A DNA stretch of 64,000 bases from Roseomonas sp. KE0001. Its GTDB lineage: Bacteria > Pseudomonadota > Alphaproteobacteria > Acetobacterales > Acetobacteraceae. The DNA lies in the NCBI RefSeq assembly GCF_016107285.1, contig NZ_RCVQ01000004.1:62001-126000 (forward strand), written 5' to 3'. Positions 9,726 to 18,918 of this stretch are shown here, piece after piece. Position 1 is the stretch's first letter. Each line of letters starts with the position of its first letter. Made by a program: the position numbers and the translations under genes. The notes under the pieces are model-generated. The model saw only the letters and a list, made by a program, of their open reading frames with translations. It had not been told where the DNA came from and ran no database searches.

Positions 9726-10628
9726 ATGCGCGACCTGCGGACTCTCGAAACCTTCGTCTGGGTGGCGCGGCTCGGTGGCTTCCGGGCCGCCTCGGCGCGG
9801 CTGAACACCACCCAGCCCGCCATCTCCGCCCGCATCGATCAGCTGGAGCGGGATCTCGGCGTGACGCTGTTCCATCGCGGGCAGCGGCCGATCGGGCTGA
9901 CGCCGGAGGGGGCGGTGCTGCTCGACCATGCCGAGCAGATGCTGGAGAAGCGGGCCGAGATGCTGCGCGCCGTGGCCAGCCCCGCGACCATGCGCGGCAC
10001 GCTGCGCATGGGCCTGTCGGAGACGCTGGTGCACACCCTGCTGCCGCGCCTGGTGGAGCGGATCGGCGCGGCCTATCCGGCCATCGTGCTCGACATGGTG
10101 GTGGACATCACGCCGACGCTGCGCGCCGGGCTGCTGGCGGGGCAGATCGACATCGCCATGATGGCCGGCACGGTGGAGCCGGGGCAGGGGGTGAGCGAGC
10201 CGCTCTGCGACTATCCGCTCTGCTGGGTGGCGAGTCCGCGCCTCGGCCTGCCGGAGGGGCCGCTGCGCCTGGCCGAGCTGACGCGCTGGCCGATCCTGAG
10301 CTTCTCGCACGGCACCAATGTCTCGGCCGACCTGCGCCGCGCCTTCGCCGCCGCCCCGGCGCCCGGGCTGCGCCTCTGGGGCAGTGCCTCGATCACCGCC
10401 ATGGCGCGGCTGGCCGAGCAGGGGATCGGCGTCTCGGTCATGCAGGAGGTGCTGGTGCGGCGGGAGCTCGCGGCGGGGACGCTGCGGCCGCTCACGGTCG
10501 CGGATGTCACCCTGCCGAGGGTCGGGTTCCACGTGGCCTATCTGCGGCGGCCCGACAGCCACCTCGCCGCCGCCGCGGCGCGGCTGGCGCATGAGGTGGC
10601 GGGGGAGCCGCTGCCCGACGAGGGGTGA
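9726..10628 (+). CDS. LysR-family transcriptional regulator
   Basis: The 300-residue protein has the classic N-terminal winged helix-turn-helix (about 3-60, with [25 protein letters not shown]) and a LysR substrate-binding domain from about 90 to 290. It lies upstream of, and in the same direction as, the DUF1445-HyuA-HyuB genes, so it is the likely regulator of that operon, with an amino-acid-derived ligand as the obvious candidate; this is inference. No good ribosome site precedes the ATG at 9726. The preceding gap (9533-9725) shows no clear gene. Confidence 0.88.
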   Translation: MRDLRTLETFVWVARLGGFRAASARLNTTQPAISARIDQLERDLGVTLFHRGQRPIGLTPEGAVLLDHAEQMLEKRAEMLRAVASPATMRGTLRMGLSETLVHTLLPRLVERIGAAYPAIVLDMVVDITPTLRAGLLAGQIDIAMMAGTVEPGQGVSEPLCDYPLCWVASPRLGLPEGPLRLAELTRWPILSFSHGTNVSADLRRAFAAAPAPGLRLWGSASITAMARLAEQGIGVSVMQEVLVRRELAAGTLRPLTVADVTLPRVGFHVAYLRRPDSHLAAAAARLAHEVAGEPLPDEG

Positions 10629-10640
10629 AGGCCGGCTCCG

Positions 10641-10680
10641 ATAAGAATTCCGGATCAGTCCGATCCAAAATGACAATTCG
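10641..10680 (+). promoter_or_regulatory. AT-richer control region before the DUF1445-hyuAB operon
   Basis: This stretch between the LysR gene and the next start is clearly richer in A/T than its surroundings. It holds an inverted repeat GGATC-AGTCC-GATCC (10652-10666), 15 bases long with a 5-base centre, which fits the size of a LysR-type operator. No confident -35/-10 pair could be set. Proposed as promoter/operator only. Confidence 0.35.
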
Positions 10681-10741
10681 ACAAGGCGCCATGGCTGGAG
10701 TGCGATGCGGCGATCATCCGGCGATATGGAGGGCTTCCGGC

Positions 10742-11539
10742 ATGGACCACACCCCACCGCTGCGCGAGACCGGCTATGACCTGCGCCAGCGCATCCGGCG
10801 CAGCGCCTGGACCCGCACCACGGAGGGCCTGGCCCCCGGCTATGTCCAGGCCAACCTGGCCATCCTGCCGCGGGCCCTGGCGCCCGACTTCCAGCGCTTC
10901 TGCGCGCTGAACCCCAAGCCCTGCCCGCTGCTGGCGAGCTCCGAGCCGGGCGACCCCGCGCTGCCGGGCCTCGGCCGCGACATCGACATCCGCACCGACG
11001 TGCCGCGCTACCGGGTCTGGCGCGCCGGCGAGCTGGTCGAGGAGGTGGAGGACATCTCCGCCCTGTGGCGCGACGATCTGGTGACCTTCGCCATCGGCTG
11101 CTCGCATTCCTTCGAGGAACCGATGCTGGCCGACGGGCTGCGCCTGCGCCACATCGAGCGCGGCCATCCCGTCTCGGTCTACTACTCCTCGATCCCGTGC
11201 GTGCCCTCGGGGGTCTTCCACGGGCCGATGGCGGTCTCGATGCGGCCCTTCCGGCCGGCTGACGCGATCCGCGCCATCCAGATCACCTCGCGGTTCCCGG
11301 CTGTGCACGGCGCGCCGGTGCATCTGGGCCATCCGGAGCAGATCGGCATCCAGGACCTGGCGAAGGTCGATGACGGCCATCCGACCGAGGTGATGCCGGA
11401 CGAGATTCCGCTGTTCTGGGGCTGCGGCGTGACGCCGCAGACGGTGGTGCGGGCCTCGCGGCCCGAGTTTTGCATCACGCATGCACCCGGCCATATGCTG
11501 GTGACCGACCTGCTGAACTCCCGCCTTTCCGTCTTCTGA
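10742..11539 (+). CDS. DUF1445 putative hydro-lyase (D-glutamate cyclase-related)
   Basis: The 265-residue protein matches the DUF1445/UPF0317 family, with the conserved blocks [42 protein letters not shown] and [12 protein letters not shown], and the C-terminal [13 protein letters not shown]. The family is annotated as putative hydro-lyase and is related to part of the mammalian D-glutamate cyclase, which interconverts D-glutamate and 5-oxo-D-proline. GGAGGG about 8 bases before the ATG at 10742 decides the start over upstream in-frame codons. It is followed within 25 bases by hyuA-like and hyuB-like genes, so a role in 5-oxoproline metabolism is a reasonable inference, not shown. Confidence 0.85.
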   Translation: MDHTPPLRETGYDLRQRIRRSAWTRTTEGLAPGYVQANLAILPRALAPDFQRFCALNPKPCPLLASSEPGDPALPGLGRDIDIRTDVPRYRVWRAGELVEEVEDISALWRDDLVTFAIGCSHSFEEPMLADGLRLRHIERGHPVSVYYSSIPCVPSGVFHGPMAVSMRPFRPADAIRAIQITSRFPAVHGAPVHLGHPEQIGIQDLAKVDDGHPTEVMPDEIPLFWGCGVTPQTVVRASRPEFCITHAPGHMLVTDLLNSRLSVF

Positions 11540-11564
11540 GACCGACAAGGAGCACGACACGCTG

Positions 11565-13640
11565 ATGCCTTCCGCACGTCTCGCCGCCGATATCGGCGGC
11601 ACCTTCACCGACCTGGCGCTGGAGCGCGGGGCGGAGCGCTGGACCGCCAAGGTGCTGACCACGCCGGCGGCGCCGGAGCGGGGGGTGCTGGAAGGCATCC
11701 GCGTGGTGCTGGAGAAGGCGGGGATGACGCCCGCCGATGTCGAGATCTTCATCCATGGCACGACGCTCGCCACCAATGCGGTGATCGAGCGCAAGGGCGC
11801 CCGGACGGCCCTGCTGACCACCGAGGGCTTCCGCGACGTCCTCGCGCTCGGCAACGAGTCCCGCTACGACCAGTATGACCTCAACATCCAGCTCCCCCGT
11901 CCGCTGGTGCCGCGCCGCTGGCGCGTCGCCGTGCCGGAGCGGCTGGACAATGAGGGCCGCGTCCTGCTGGCGCTGGACGAGGCGGCGCTGCGCGAGCGGA
12001 TCGCCTTCCTGAAGTCCGAGGGGGTGGAGAGCCTGGCCATCGGCTTCCTGCATGCCTTCGTCAATCCGGCGCATGAGCGGCGCGCCGCCGAGATCCTGGC
12101 CGAGGCATGGCCGGAGGTGCCGGTCTCGCTCTCCTCCGAGGTCTCGCCCGAGATGCGGGAGTGGGAGCGTTTCTCCACCACCGTCGCCAATGCCTATGTG
12201 CAGCCGCTGATGGCCAGCTACCTGCACCGGCTGCGCGACGGGGTGAAGGAGGCGGGCTTCGCCTGCCCGCTCTTCCTGATGCTCTCCGGCGGCGGGCTGA
12301 CCACGCTCGACACCGCCGCGCGCTTCCCGATCCGGCTGGTGGAATCCGGCCCGGCGGGCGGCGCCATCTTCTCGGCCCATGTCGCGCGGCAGCGGGGCCT
12401 CGACAAGGTGCTCTCCTTCGACATGGGCGGCACCACCGCCAAGGTCTGCCTGATCGACGACTTCGCGCCGCAGGCCAGCCGCACCTTCGAGGTGGCCCGC
12501 GTCGGCCGCTTCAAGAAGGGCTCCGGTCTGCCGCTGCGCATCCCGGTGATCGAGATGGTGGAGATCGGCGCCGGTGGCGGCTCGATCGCGCAGCTCGACG
12601 CGCTGGGCCGCATCCAGGTCGGCCCCGAGAGCGCCGGCGCCGATCCCGGCCCGGCCTGCTACGGCCGCGGGGGCACCAGGCCGGCGGTGACCGACGCCAA
12701 TCTGGCGCTCGGCCGCTACGAGCCGGCGCTCTTCGCCGGCGGGCAGTTCCCGCTGCGGACGGAGCCGGCGAAGGCGGCGCTCGCGGCGCATATCGGCGAG
12801 GCGCTCGGCCTCTCGCCGGAGATGGCGGCGCTCGGCGTGGTCGAGATGGTCGACGAGAACATGGCCAATGCCGCGCGCGTCCATGCCATCGAGAGCGGCA
12901 AGGGCTATGAGGGCCGTGCCGTGATCGCCTTCGGCGGCGGCGGGCCGGTGCATGGCTACCGCGTGGCCGAGAAGATCGGCGTGTCGCGGATGCTGGTGCC
13001 CTCCGGCGCCGGCGTCGGCAGCGCCATCGGTTTCCTGCGCGCGCCGGTGGGCTACGAGGTGGTCAAGAGCCTCTATCAGCGCTTCCGCAGCTTCGACGCC
13101 GTGGCGGTGAACGCGCTGCTCGCCGCCATGTCGGCCGAGGCGCGCGGCGTGGTCGAGCGGGGCAGCTTCGGCGCGGCGCTGGAGGAGAGCCGCATCGCCT
13201 ATATGCGCTATGTCGGGCAGGGGCACGAGATCGCCGTCCGCCTGCCGACGCGGGACCTGGAGGGCGCCGATATCGCCGCCATCCGCGAGGCCTATGACAC
13301 GGAATACGCCCGTTTCTACGACCGCCCGGTGCCGGGCAGCGATGTCGAGATCCTCTCCTTCGCCGTGACGGTGCAGACCGTGCTGCCGGAGGTGGCGCCC
13401 GCCGCCGGGGCCGCGCCGGCCGAGGCGCCGGCCCCGGTCCGCACCCAGGCCGTGCGCGACACCAGCAGCGGCGCCGTGGCCGAATGGCCGGTCTATGACC
13501 GCGAGGAGATCTCGCCCGGCGCCCGGCTCTCCGGCCCCTGCATCGTCGCGGAGGCGGAGACCAGCACCCTGGTCGGCCCCGGCTGGACCTGCCGGATGGA
13601 TTCCCTCGGTTACCTCGAGCTGACGAAGGAGGCCGCGTGA
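11565..13640 (+). CDS. hyuA: Hydantoinase/5-oxoprolinase subunit A (HyuA family)
   Basis: An ATP-dependent amidohydrolase subunit of the ASKHA fold that opens 5-oxoproline, hydantoin or related lactam rings together with subunit B. The 691-residue chain begins with the phosphate-binding motif DIGGTFTDL (residues 9-17), and has the family blocks HGTTLATNAVIERKGA, SGPAGGAIFSA, FDMGGTTAKVCLI and FGGGGPVHGYRVAEKIG. Length is normal for a separate A subunit. The substrate cannot be told from sequence alone; the DUF1445 neighbour favours 5-oxoproline. Stop and start overlap with the next gene (TGATG), implying co-translation. Confidence 0.9.
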   Translation: MPSARLAADIGGTFTDLALERGAERWTAKVLTTPAAPERGVLEGIRVVLEKAGMTPADVEIFIHGTTLATNAVIERKGARTALLTTEGFRDVLALGNESRYDQYDLNIQLPRPLVPRRWRVAVPERLDNEGRVLLALDEAALRERIAFLKSEGVESLAIGFLHAFVNPAHERRAAEILAEAWPEVPVSLSSEVSPEMREWERFSTTVANAYVQPLMASYLHRLRDGVKEAGFACPLFLMLSGGGLTTLDTAARFPIRLVESGPAGGAIFSAHVARQRGLDKVLSFDMGGTTAKVCLIDDFAPQASRTFEVARVGRFKKGSGLPLRIPVIEMVEIGAGGGSIAQLDALGRIQVGPESAGADPGPACYGRGGTRPAVTDANLALGRYEPALFAGGQFPLRTEPAKAALAAHIGEALGLSPEMAALGVVEMVDENMANAARVHAIESGKGYEGRAVIAFGGGGPVHGYRVAEKIGVSRMLVPSGAGVGSAIGFLRAPVGYEVVKSLYQRFRSFDAVAVNALLAAMSAEARGVVERGSFGAALEESRIAYMRYVGQGHEIAVRLPTRDLEGADIAAIREAYDTEYARFYDRPVPGSDVEILSFAVTVQTVLPEVAPAAGAAPAEAPAPVRTQAVRDTSSGAVAEWPVYDREEISPGARLSGPCIVAEAETSTLVGPGWTCRMDSLGYLELTKEAA

Positions 13641-15289
13641 TGGACGCCCTCGAGACCATCCAGCGCCAGATCCAGTGGAACCGCCTGATCGCGGTGGTCG
13701 AGGAACAGGCGCAGACCATGATCCGCACCGCCTTCTCGACCACGGTGCGCGAGGCGGGCGATCTCTCGGCCGGCATCTTCGACCTCCAGGGGCGCATGCT
13801 GGCCCAGGCCGTCACCGGCACGCCGGGCCACGTCAATTCGATGATGGAATCCGTCGGCCACTTCCTCGTCAAGTTCCCGGCGGAGACGATGAAGCCGGGG
13901 GATCACTACATCACCAACGACCCCTGGCTCGGCACCGGTCACCTGCATGACCTGACCGTGGTCTCGCCCGCCTTCCGGGACGGGAAGATCGTCGGCCTCT
14001 TCGCCAACACCGCGCATGTCATCGATGTCGGCGGCCTCGGCATGGGGCCGGAGGGGCGCAGCGTCTTCGAGGAGGGGATGTACATCCCCATCGTCAAGTG
14101 CTTCGATCAGGGCGTCGCCAACGAGACCTTCTTCGACTTCATCCGCGCCGGCAGCCGCACCCCGGTCGAGCTGGAGGGCGATGTCTATTCGCTCTGCGCC
14201 TGCAATGACGCCGGCATCAAGCGGCTGGTCGAGATGCTGGACGAGTTCGGCATGGACAGCATCGACCCGCTGGCCGGCTACATCTTCGACAGTTCGCTGA
14301 AGGCGACGCTGGCCGAGATCGCGAAGCTGCCCGGCGGCACCTACCGCGCCGAGATCGCCTCCGACGGCTATGAGGCGCCGGTGACGCTGAAGGCGGCGAT
14401 GACCATCCATGGCGATCGCATCGTGGTGGACTATGCCGGCACCTCGGGCCTCTCGGGGCGCGGCATCAACGTGCCGCCGGCCTATACGCGCGCCTATGCC
14501 TGCTTCGGCATCAAATGCGTCGTCGCGCCCGAGATCCCGAACAACTGGGCGAGCCTCGCCCCGTTCCAGATGCAGATCCCCGAAGGGTGCATCCTGAACG
14601 CGCCGCGGCCCTTCCCGGTCTCGGTCCGGCATGTGGTGGGCCAGCTCCTGCCGGACCTGATGATGGGCTGCCTGCACCAGGCGGTGCCCGATCGGGTGGT
14701 GGCGGAGGGCTCCTCCTGCCTGTGGAACCCGCCGCTGCGCGGCGGCGCCCAGGTCTCGGGCGGCGAGGCCGAGTTGCCGGACTTCGAGATCATCACCTTC
14801 AACTCCGGTGGCACCGGCGCGCGGCGCGGCTTCGACGGGCTGGACGGCACCGCCTTCCCCTCCGGCGTGCGCACCATGCCGGTGGAGGCGACCGAGAACG
14901 TGGCGCCGGTGATCTTCTGGAAGAAGGAGCTGCGGCCGGATTCCGCCGGGCCGGGCCGCACCCGCGGCGGCTTCGGGCAGGTGATGGAGATCGGCACCAA
15001 GGGCGAGGCCGAATTCGCCGTGAACGCCATCTTCGACCGCGTGGCCAACCCGCCGAAGGGCCGCGAGGGCGGCGGCGAGGGCGCGCCGGGCTGGGTCGGG
15101 CTGGCGGATGGCACGGTGCTGCGCACCAAGGGCTACCAGGTCATTCCGAAAGGGCGGCGCCTGTTGCTGAAGCTGCCCGGTGGCGGCGGCATGGGCAGCG
15201 CGCTGGAGCGCGACCGTGCCCTCGTCGCCGCCGATGTCGCGGACGGGCTGGTCAGCGAGGAGGCGGCGAAGCGCGACTACGGCGCCTGA
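13640..15289 (+). CDS. hyuB: Hydantoinase/5-oxoprolinase subunit B (HyuB family)
   Basis: Partner of the A subunit in the two-component oxoprolinase/hydantoinase enzyme. The product is 549 residues from the ATG at 13640; a GTG at 13637 would add one residue. AAGGAGG about 8 bases upstream supports this start. Recognisable blocks are IRTAFSTTVREAGDLSAGIFD, GTPGHVNSM, HYITNDPWLGTGHLHDLTVVSP and the C-terminal LPGGGGMGSALERD. It ends the operon; two short GC hairpins follow within 90 bases. The convergent lipoprotein gene begins its 3' end at 15400. Confidence 0.9.
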   Translation: MDALETIQRQIQWNRLIAVVEEQAQTMIRTAFSTTVREAGDLSAGIFDLQGRMLAQAVTGTPGHVNSMMESVGHFLVKFPAETMKPGDHYITNDPWLGTGHLHDLTVVSPAFRDGKIVGLFANTAHVIDVGGLGMGPEGRSVFEEGMYIPIVKCFDQGVANETFFDFIRAGSRTPVELEGDVYSLCACNDAGIKRLVEMLDEFGMDSIDPLAGYIFDSSLKATLAEIAKLPGGTYRAEIASDGYEAPVTLKAAMTIHGDRIVVDYAGTSGLSGRGINVPPAYTRAYACFGIKCVVAPEIPNNWASLAPFQMQIPEGCILNAPRPFPVSVRHVVGQLLPDLMMGCLHQAVPDRVVAEGSSCLWNPPLRGGAQVSGGEAELPDFEIITFNSGGTGARRGFDGLDGTAFPSGVRTMPVEATENVAPVIFWKKELRPDSAGPGRTRGGFGQVMEIGTKGEAEFAVNAIFDRVANPPKGREGGGEGAPGWVGLADGTVLRTKGYQVIPKGRRLLLKLPGGGGMGSALERDRALVAADVADGLVSEEAAKRDYGA

Positions 15290-15399
15290 GGCCGGCAGGG
15301 GCGGCCCCCTGTGTCAGGCGTGCCTGTCGGGGGGGCGGTGCGCGGCGGGGCCCCGGGCCCCGTCTCGAGACGATCGTCCCGGAGGAGTAGCGCGGCGCC

Positions 15400-15954
15400 T
15401 CAGCGCGGCCCGCGCTCGCGGTTGAGCGCCAGCTCCTCCGGCGTCAGCACGAAGCCGAGCCAGATGGTCTTGCCCGCCGCCTCCTGCGGATTGCCGGGCA
15501 GGCGGATCAGCAGTTCCTCGCCCTCGCTCCGCACCCGCGCGACATTGGGCGGGAACTCGACCTGCAGCACATAGGCCGCGCGGTCGCGGATGCTTTCACC
15601 CTCGGCCACGGCCACCATATAGGGGATCTGGGCGGTGCGGCCCTGGGCCGCCGGCCCGCGCTCGGCGGTGAAGGCCGGCGTCAGGGTGACGTCCAGCCCG
15701 GCATGCTTCGGGGCGTAGTCGCATTTCGCCTGGAAACCCGCGAGGGAGGCATTCAGCGTCATGGCCGTCAGATCGCGCCCGCCGCCCGGGCGGAACCGCG
15801 TCAGGTCCGCCGCGTCGGCCAGCACGGCCACATGCGGGCAGGGGGCGGTGGCCTCCGCCAGCAGTGGCGCCGGGCTGCCGCCGCACCCCGCCAGCAACAA
15901 CAGCGCGCCTCCCGCCGCCGCCACGCCACCCCGGAGCTTCCATGCCTTGACCAT
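15400..15954 (-). CDS. Predicted lipoprotein of unknown function
   Basis: A 184-residue product with a signal sequence ending in a lipobox (LLLLAGC, cysteine at about residue 24), so it is probably lipid-anchored in the outer or inner membrane facing the periplasm. The mature part has blocks such as [35 protein letters not shown] and a conserved-looking end [17 protein letters not shown] recognise it as the kind of conserved lipoprotein common in Rhodospirillales, but cannot name a function. It is divergent from ispH, with 63 bases between the two starts. Confidence 0.72.
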   Translation of the reverse strand: MVKAWKLRGGVAAAGGALLLLAGCGGSPAPLLAEATAPCPHVAVLADAADLTRFRPGGGRDLTAMTLNASLAGFQAKCDYAPKHAGLDVTLTPAFTAERGPAAQGRTAQIPYMVAVAEGESIRDRAAYVLQVEFPPNVARVRSEGEELLIRLPGNPQEAAGKTIWLGFVLTPEELALNRERGPR

Positions 15955-16017
15955 GCCGCCTGTCTTCCCCTTAGTGCCGTTGAATCGCCGCCCGGCTTTC
16001 CGGCCGACCCTCGCCGC

Positions 16018-16995
16018 ATGAATGACCACGCCCCCATCGAACAGGCTCGCATGACCGTCAAGCCCGCCCTCCACGTCCTGCTCGCCGGCCCGCGCGGCTT
16101 CTGCGCCGGCGTGGACCGCGCCATCCGGATCGTCGAGGAATCGATCCGCCGCTTCGGCGCGCCGGTCTATGTGCGCCACGAGATCGTGCACAACAAGTTC
16201 GTGGTGGAGAACCTGGAGGCCCAGGGCGCCATTTTCGTCGAGGAGCTGGACGAGGTCCCGGAGGACGCGCCCGTGGTGTTCAGCGCCCATGGCGTGCCCA
16301 AGGCGGTGCCGGCCGAGGCGCGGCGGCGGCAGATGATCTACCTGGACGCGACCTGCCCGCTGGTCAGCAAGGTGCACCGCGCCGCCGAGCACCAGGCGGC
16401 GGCCGGGCGTCATATCCTGCTGATCGGCCATGAGGGCCATCCGGAGGTGGTCGGCACCATGGGCCAGCTGCCGGAGGGCGCCTTCACCCTGATCGAATCG
16501 GTGGAGGATGCCGAGGCCAAGCCGGTGCCCGACCTGCCGCTGACCTACACCACCCAGACCACGCTCTCGGTCGAGGATACGGAGGGGATCGTGGCGGCGC
16601 TGCGCCGGCGCTTTCCCGACATGGCCGAGCCGACCAAGGACAGCATCTGCTACGCCACCACCAACCGCCAGGCGGCGGTCAAGGCGATCGCCGCCCGGTC
16701 CGAGCTGATGGTGGTGGTGGGCGCGCCCAATTCCTCCAACAGCGTCCGGCTGCGCGAGGTGGCGGAGCGGGCCGGCTGCCCGCGCGCCATCATGGTGCAG
16801 CGGGGCGCCGAGCTGGACCCCGGACTGGCCCGCGGCCTCTCCACCATCGGCATCAGCGCCGGCGCCAGCGCGCCGGAGGTGCTGGTGGAGGAGGTGCTGG
16901 ACCGGCTGCGCGAGCACTTCGCCGTGACCACCGAGGAGGTGGTGGTGGCCGAGGAGACCATCACCTTCAAGCTGCCGCCCGCCCTGGTCAAATAG
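16018..16995 (+). CDS. ispH: 4-hydroxy-3-methylbut-2-enyl diphosphate reductase
   Basis: IspH (LytB) performs the last step of the MEP isoprenoid pathway, reducing HMBPP to IPP and DMAPP with an oxygen-sensitive iron-sulfur cluster. The three cluster cysteines are visible in [23 protein letters not shown] and [10 protein letters not shown], and the substrate-site motifs [14 protein letters not shown] and [11 protein letters not shown] are intact. The chosen ATG at 16018 gives 325 residues; an in-frame ATG at 16051 is also possible and would remove an 11-residue extension. The gene is followed 70 bases later by thrB. Confidence 0.95.
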   Translation: MNDHAPIEQARMTVKPALHVLLAGPRGFCAGVDRAIRIVEESIRRFGAPVYVRHEIVHNKFVVENLEAQGAIFVEELDEVPEDAPVVFSAHGVPKAVPAEARRRQMIYLDATCPLVSKVHRAAEHQAAAGRHILLIGHEGHPEVVGTMGQLPEGAFTLIESVEDAEAKPVPDLPLTYTTQTTLSVEDTEGIVAALRRRFPDMAEPTKDSICYATTNRQAAVKAIAARSELMVVVGAPNSSNSVRLREVAERAGCPRAIMVQRGAELDPGLARGLSTIGISAGASAPEVLVEEVLDRLREHFAVTTEEVVVAEETITFKLPPALVK

Positions 16996-17065
16996 CCGCT
17001 TCCTGCGTACTGACACCTGCGGCGCGGTGCGGACCCCGCGCCGGGGCAACCAGCATGGGGCGCGG

Positions 17066-18040
17066 ATGGCGGTCTATACCGAGGTCACGGACGAGGCGCT
17101 GCGCGCCTTCCTGGCCGATTATGCACTGGGCGAGCTGCTCGCCTTCCGCGGCATCGCGGAGGGTGTGGAGAACAGCAACTACGCGGTGAAGACCAGCCAT
17201 GGCGACTTCATCCTGACGCTCTACGAGAAGCGCGTCGACGCGGCCGAGCTGCCCTGGTTCCTCGGGCTGATGCGCCATCTGGCCTCGCGCGGGGTGTCCT
17301 GCCCGCTGCCGGTGGCGGCGCGGGACGGGGTCGCGCTGCGCGACCTGGCCGGGCGGCCGGCGGCGATCTGCACCTTCCTCCCTGGCACCTGGCCGCGCCG
17401 GGTGCGGCAGCAGCACTGCGCGCCGCTGGGCGCCGCCCTGGCGCTGCTGCACGCGGCGGGGGAGGGCTTCCGCGCCGAGCGCCCGAACGGTCTCGGCCCC
17501 CGCGCCTGGGCACCGCTGCTCGACCGCTGCCGCGAGGCCGGTGACACGGTGCAGGCCGGCCTGATCGCCGAGCTCGACGGGCATCTGGCCGGCATCCAGC
17601 GCGACTGGCCGCACGACCTGCCGCGCGGCCACATCCACGCCGATCTCTTTCCCGACAACGTCTTCTTCTTGGAGGAGGAGCGCGGCACGCCGCGTGTCTC
17701 CGGCCTGATCGACTTCTACTTCGCCTGCACCGACTTCCTGGCCTATGACCTGGCGATCTGCCTCAATGCCTGGTGCTTCGAGCCGGACCTGTCCTTCAAC
17801 GTGACCAAGGCGCGGGCGCTGCTCGGCGCCTACCGGGCGCTGCGGCCGCTGGGTGCGGCCGAGCTGGAGGCGCTGCCGGTGCTCTGCCGCGGCGCCGCCA
17901 TCCGCTTCCTGCTGACCCGGCTCTACGACTGGACGCACACGCCGCCCGGCGCGCTGGTGACGCGCAAGGACCCGCTGGAATATCTGCGCCGCCTGCGCTT
18001 CCACGCCGAGGCCCGGGATGCCGCCGCCTATGGCCTCTGA
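17066..18040 (+). CDS. thrB: Homoserine kinase (APH-type ThrB)
   Basis: This is the aminoglycoside-phosphotransferase-fold homoserine kinase of alphaproteobacteria, not the GHMP-type of enterics; it phosphorylates L-homoserine in threonine synthesis. The 324-residue protein shows the N-terminal [15 protein letters not shown] and the catalytic loop [14 protein letters not shown] with the metal-binding [18 protein letters not shown]. The start at 17066 is preceded by a weak purine stretch only. The 3' end overlaps the rnhA start region by up to 23 bases, a pairing (ispH-thrB-rnhA) that is common in this class. Confidence 0.93.
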   Translation: MAVYTEVTDEALRAFLADYALGELLAFRGIAEGVENSNYAVKTSHGDFILTLYEKRVDAAELPWFLGLMRHLASRGVSCPLPVAARDGVALRDLAGRPAAICTFLPGTWPRRVRQQHCAPLGAALALLHAAGEGFRAERPNGLGPRAWAPLLDRCREAGDTVQAGLIAELDGHLAGIQRDWPHDLPRGHIHADLFPDNVFFLEEERGTPRVSGLIDFYFACTDFLAYDLAICLNAWCFEPDLSFNVTKARALLGAYRALRPLGAAELEALPVLCRGAAIRFLLTRLYDWTHTPPGALVTRKDPLEYLRRLRFHAEARDAAAYGL

Positions 18041-18509
18041 CGTCTTCGCGGAAGCCCCTTCCGAGGCCGCCGGCCGCATGGTCGAGATCTGGACCGACGG
18101 CGGCTGCAAGCCCAACCCCGGCCCCGGTGGCTGGGCCGCCATCCTGCGCTATGGCGAGGCCGAGAAGGAACTCTCCGGCCACGATCCCGCGACCACCAAC
18201 AACCGCATGGAACTCACCGCCGCCATCATGGCGCTGGAGAGCCTGAAGCGGCCCTGCACCGTGCTGCTGCACACCGACAGCGAATACGTCCGCAACGGCA
18301 TCAGCCGATGGATCAACGGCTGGGTGCGCAACAACTGGCGCAACGCCTCGCGCGACCCGGTGGCGAACATGGAGCTGTGGCAGCGCCTGCTGGCGGCGGC
18401 CAGGCCGCACCGGGTGGAATGGCGCTGGGTGCGCGGCCATGCGGGGGATGTGATGAACGAACGCGCCGACCGGCTGGCCACGGCGGCGCGGCAGAGCGGC
18501 GGGGCCTGA
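18018..18509 (+). CDS. rnhA: Ribonuclease HI
   Basis: RNase HI cleaves the RNA strand of RNA-DNA hybrids. The catalytic acids are visible in [15 protein letters not shown] (Asp27 with this start), [20 protein letters not shown] and ERADRLA. It is 163 residues from the ATG at 18018; ATGs at 18030 and 18078 are alternatives, since the enzyme proper begins near MVEIWTDGG. The start region lies inside the thrB 3' end, so translation is probably coupled. RNase HII is also encoded in this window (32227-32859). Confidence 0.94.
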   Translation: MPPPMASDVFAEAPSEAAGRMVEIWTDGGCKPNPGPGGWAAILRYGEAEKELSGHDPATTNNRMELTAAIMALESLKRPCTVLLHTDSEYVRNGISRWINGWVRNNWRNASRDPVANMELWQRLLAAARPHRVEWRWVRGHAGDVMNERADRLATAARQSGGA

Positions 18510-18540
18510 GCGGAACCGCAGCCGCCCGGGGCCGGTGCCG

Positions 18541-18587
18541 GAGCAGCTTCACCCGATCCGGTGCTTCCGCCTGATCGGGATCCGCTC
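18541..18587 (-). repeat. 47-bp dispersed palindromic repeat, copy 1
   Basis: On the minus strand this element begins on the last base of the TAG stop of the small gene at 18587-18811. It reads GAGC...GATCCCGATC, a central stem with a GAAG loop, then GATCGGGTGAAG and a final GCTC. It aligns over its whole 47-base length with 60668-60714, differing at about eight bases. It sits between two convergent genes (rnhA and the small gene) and may act as a terminator or REP-like element. Confidence 0.75.
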
Positions 18588-18811
18588 TAGCTCCGCTTGC
18601 CGCGCTTGCGGGACGGGGCCTTGCCCTTGGGGCCGCCGGCCGCGCCGCCGGTCCAGAAGGCGGTCATCGCCTGCGCGGCGGTCCGCGCCGCCTGGGCCCG
18701 CTGCCGCCCGGCCTGGCCGGCCATGATGCCGCGCGCCGCGCCGGTCCAGGCATTGGCGCCGCTCAGCATCAGGCTCAGCAGCGGGTTCTTCTTCATCCAG
18801 GGATTCGGCAC
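18587..18811 (-). CDS. Small basic protein of unknown function
   Basis: A 74-residue product starting at a GTG with a strong AGGAGG four bases upstream, which decides the start over an internal ATG. The N-terminal part NPLLSLMLSGANAWTGAARGIM looks like an amphipathic helix, followed by alanine- and glutamine-rich helix, an AFWTGG turn and a strongly basic tail (KAPSRKRGKRS). The pattern suggests a surface- or nucleic-acid-associated small protein; I cannot name the family. The TAG stop is the first base set of the 47-bp repeat. Short proteins of this build are seen near PHA-granule genes in related bacteria, but that is only an impression. Confidence 0.6.
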   Translation of the reverse strand: MPNPWMKKNPLLSLMLSGANAWTGAARGIMAGQAGRQRAQAARTAAQAMTAFWTGGAAGGPKGKAPSRKRGKRS

Positions 18812-18918
18812 GGGACCTCCTGTCGCGGCGCCCCGGGACCCGGCCCGACGCCGCCGGACGGGAAGCGCCCGGGCGCGGGCAGGGTTGCGCCGCGCCGGTC
18901 ACTTCCCCGTCGCCCGGC

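Noticed and set aside
11475-13226. 583-residue minus-strand frame over hyuA
   Set aside because: Antisense shadow; no recognisable domain.
15296-15370. Two short GC hairpins after hyuB as terminators
   Set aside because: Stems of 6-7 bp are expected by chance in such GC-rich DNA; not listed as features.
15955-17049. Upstream extension of the lipoprotein frame on the minus strand
   Set aside because: It is antisense to ispH; the lipoprotein begins with its signal sequence at 15954.
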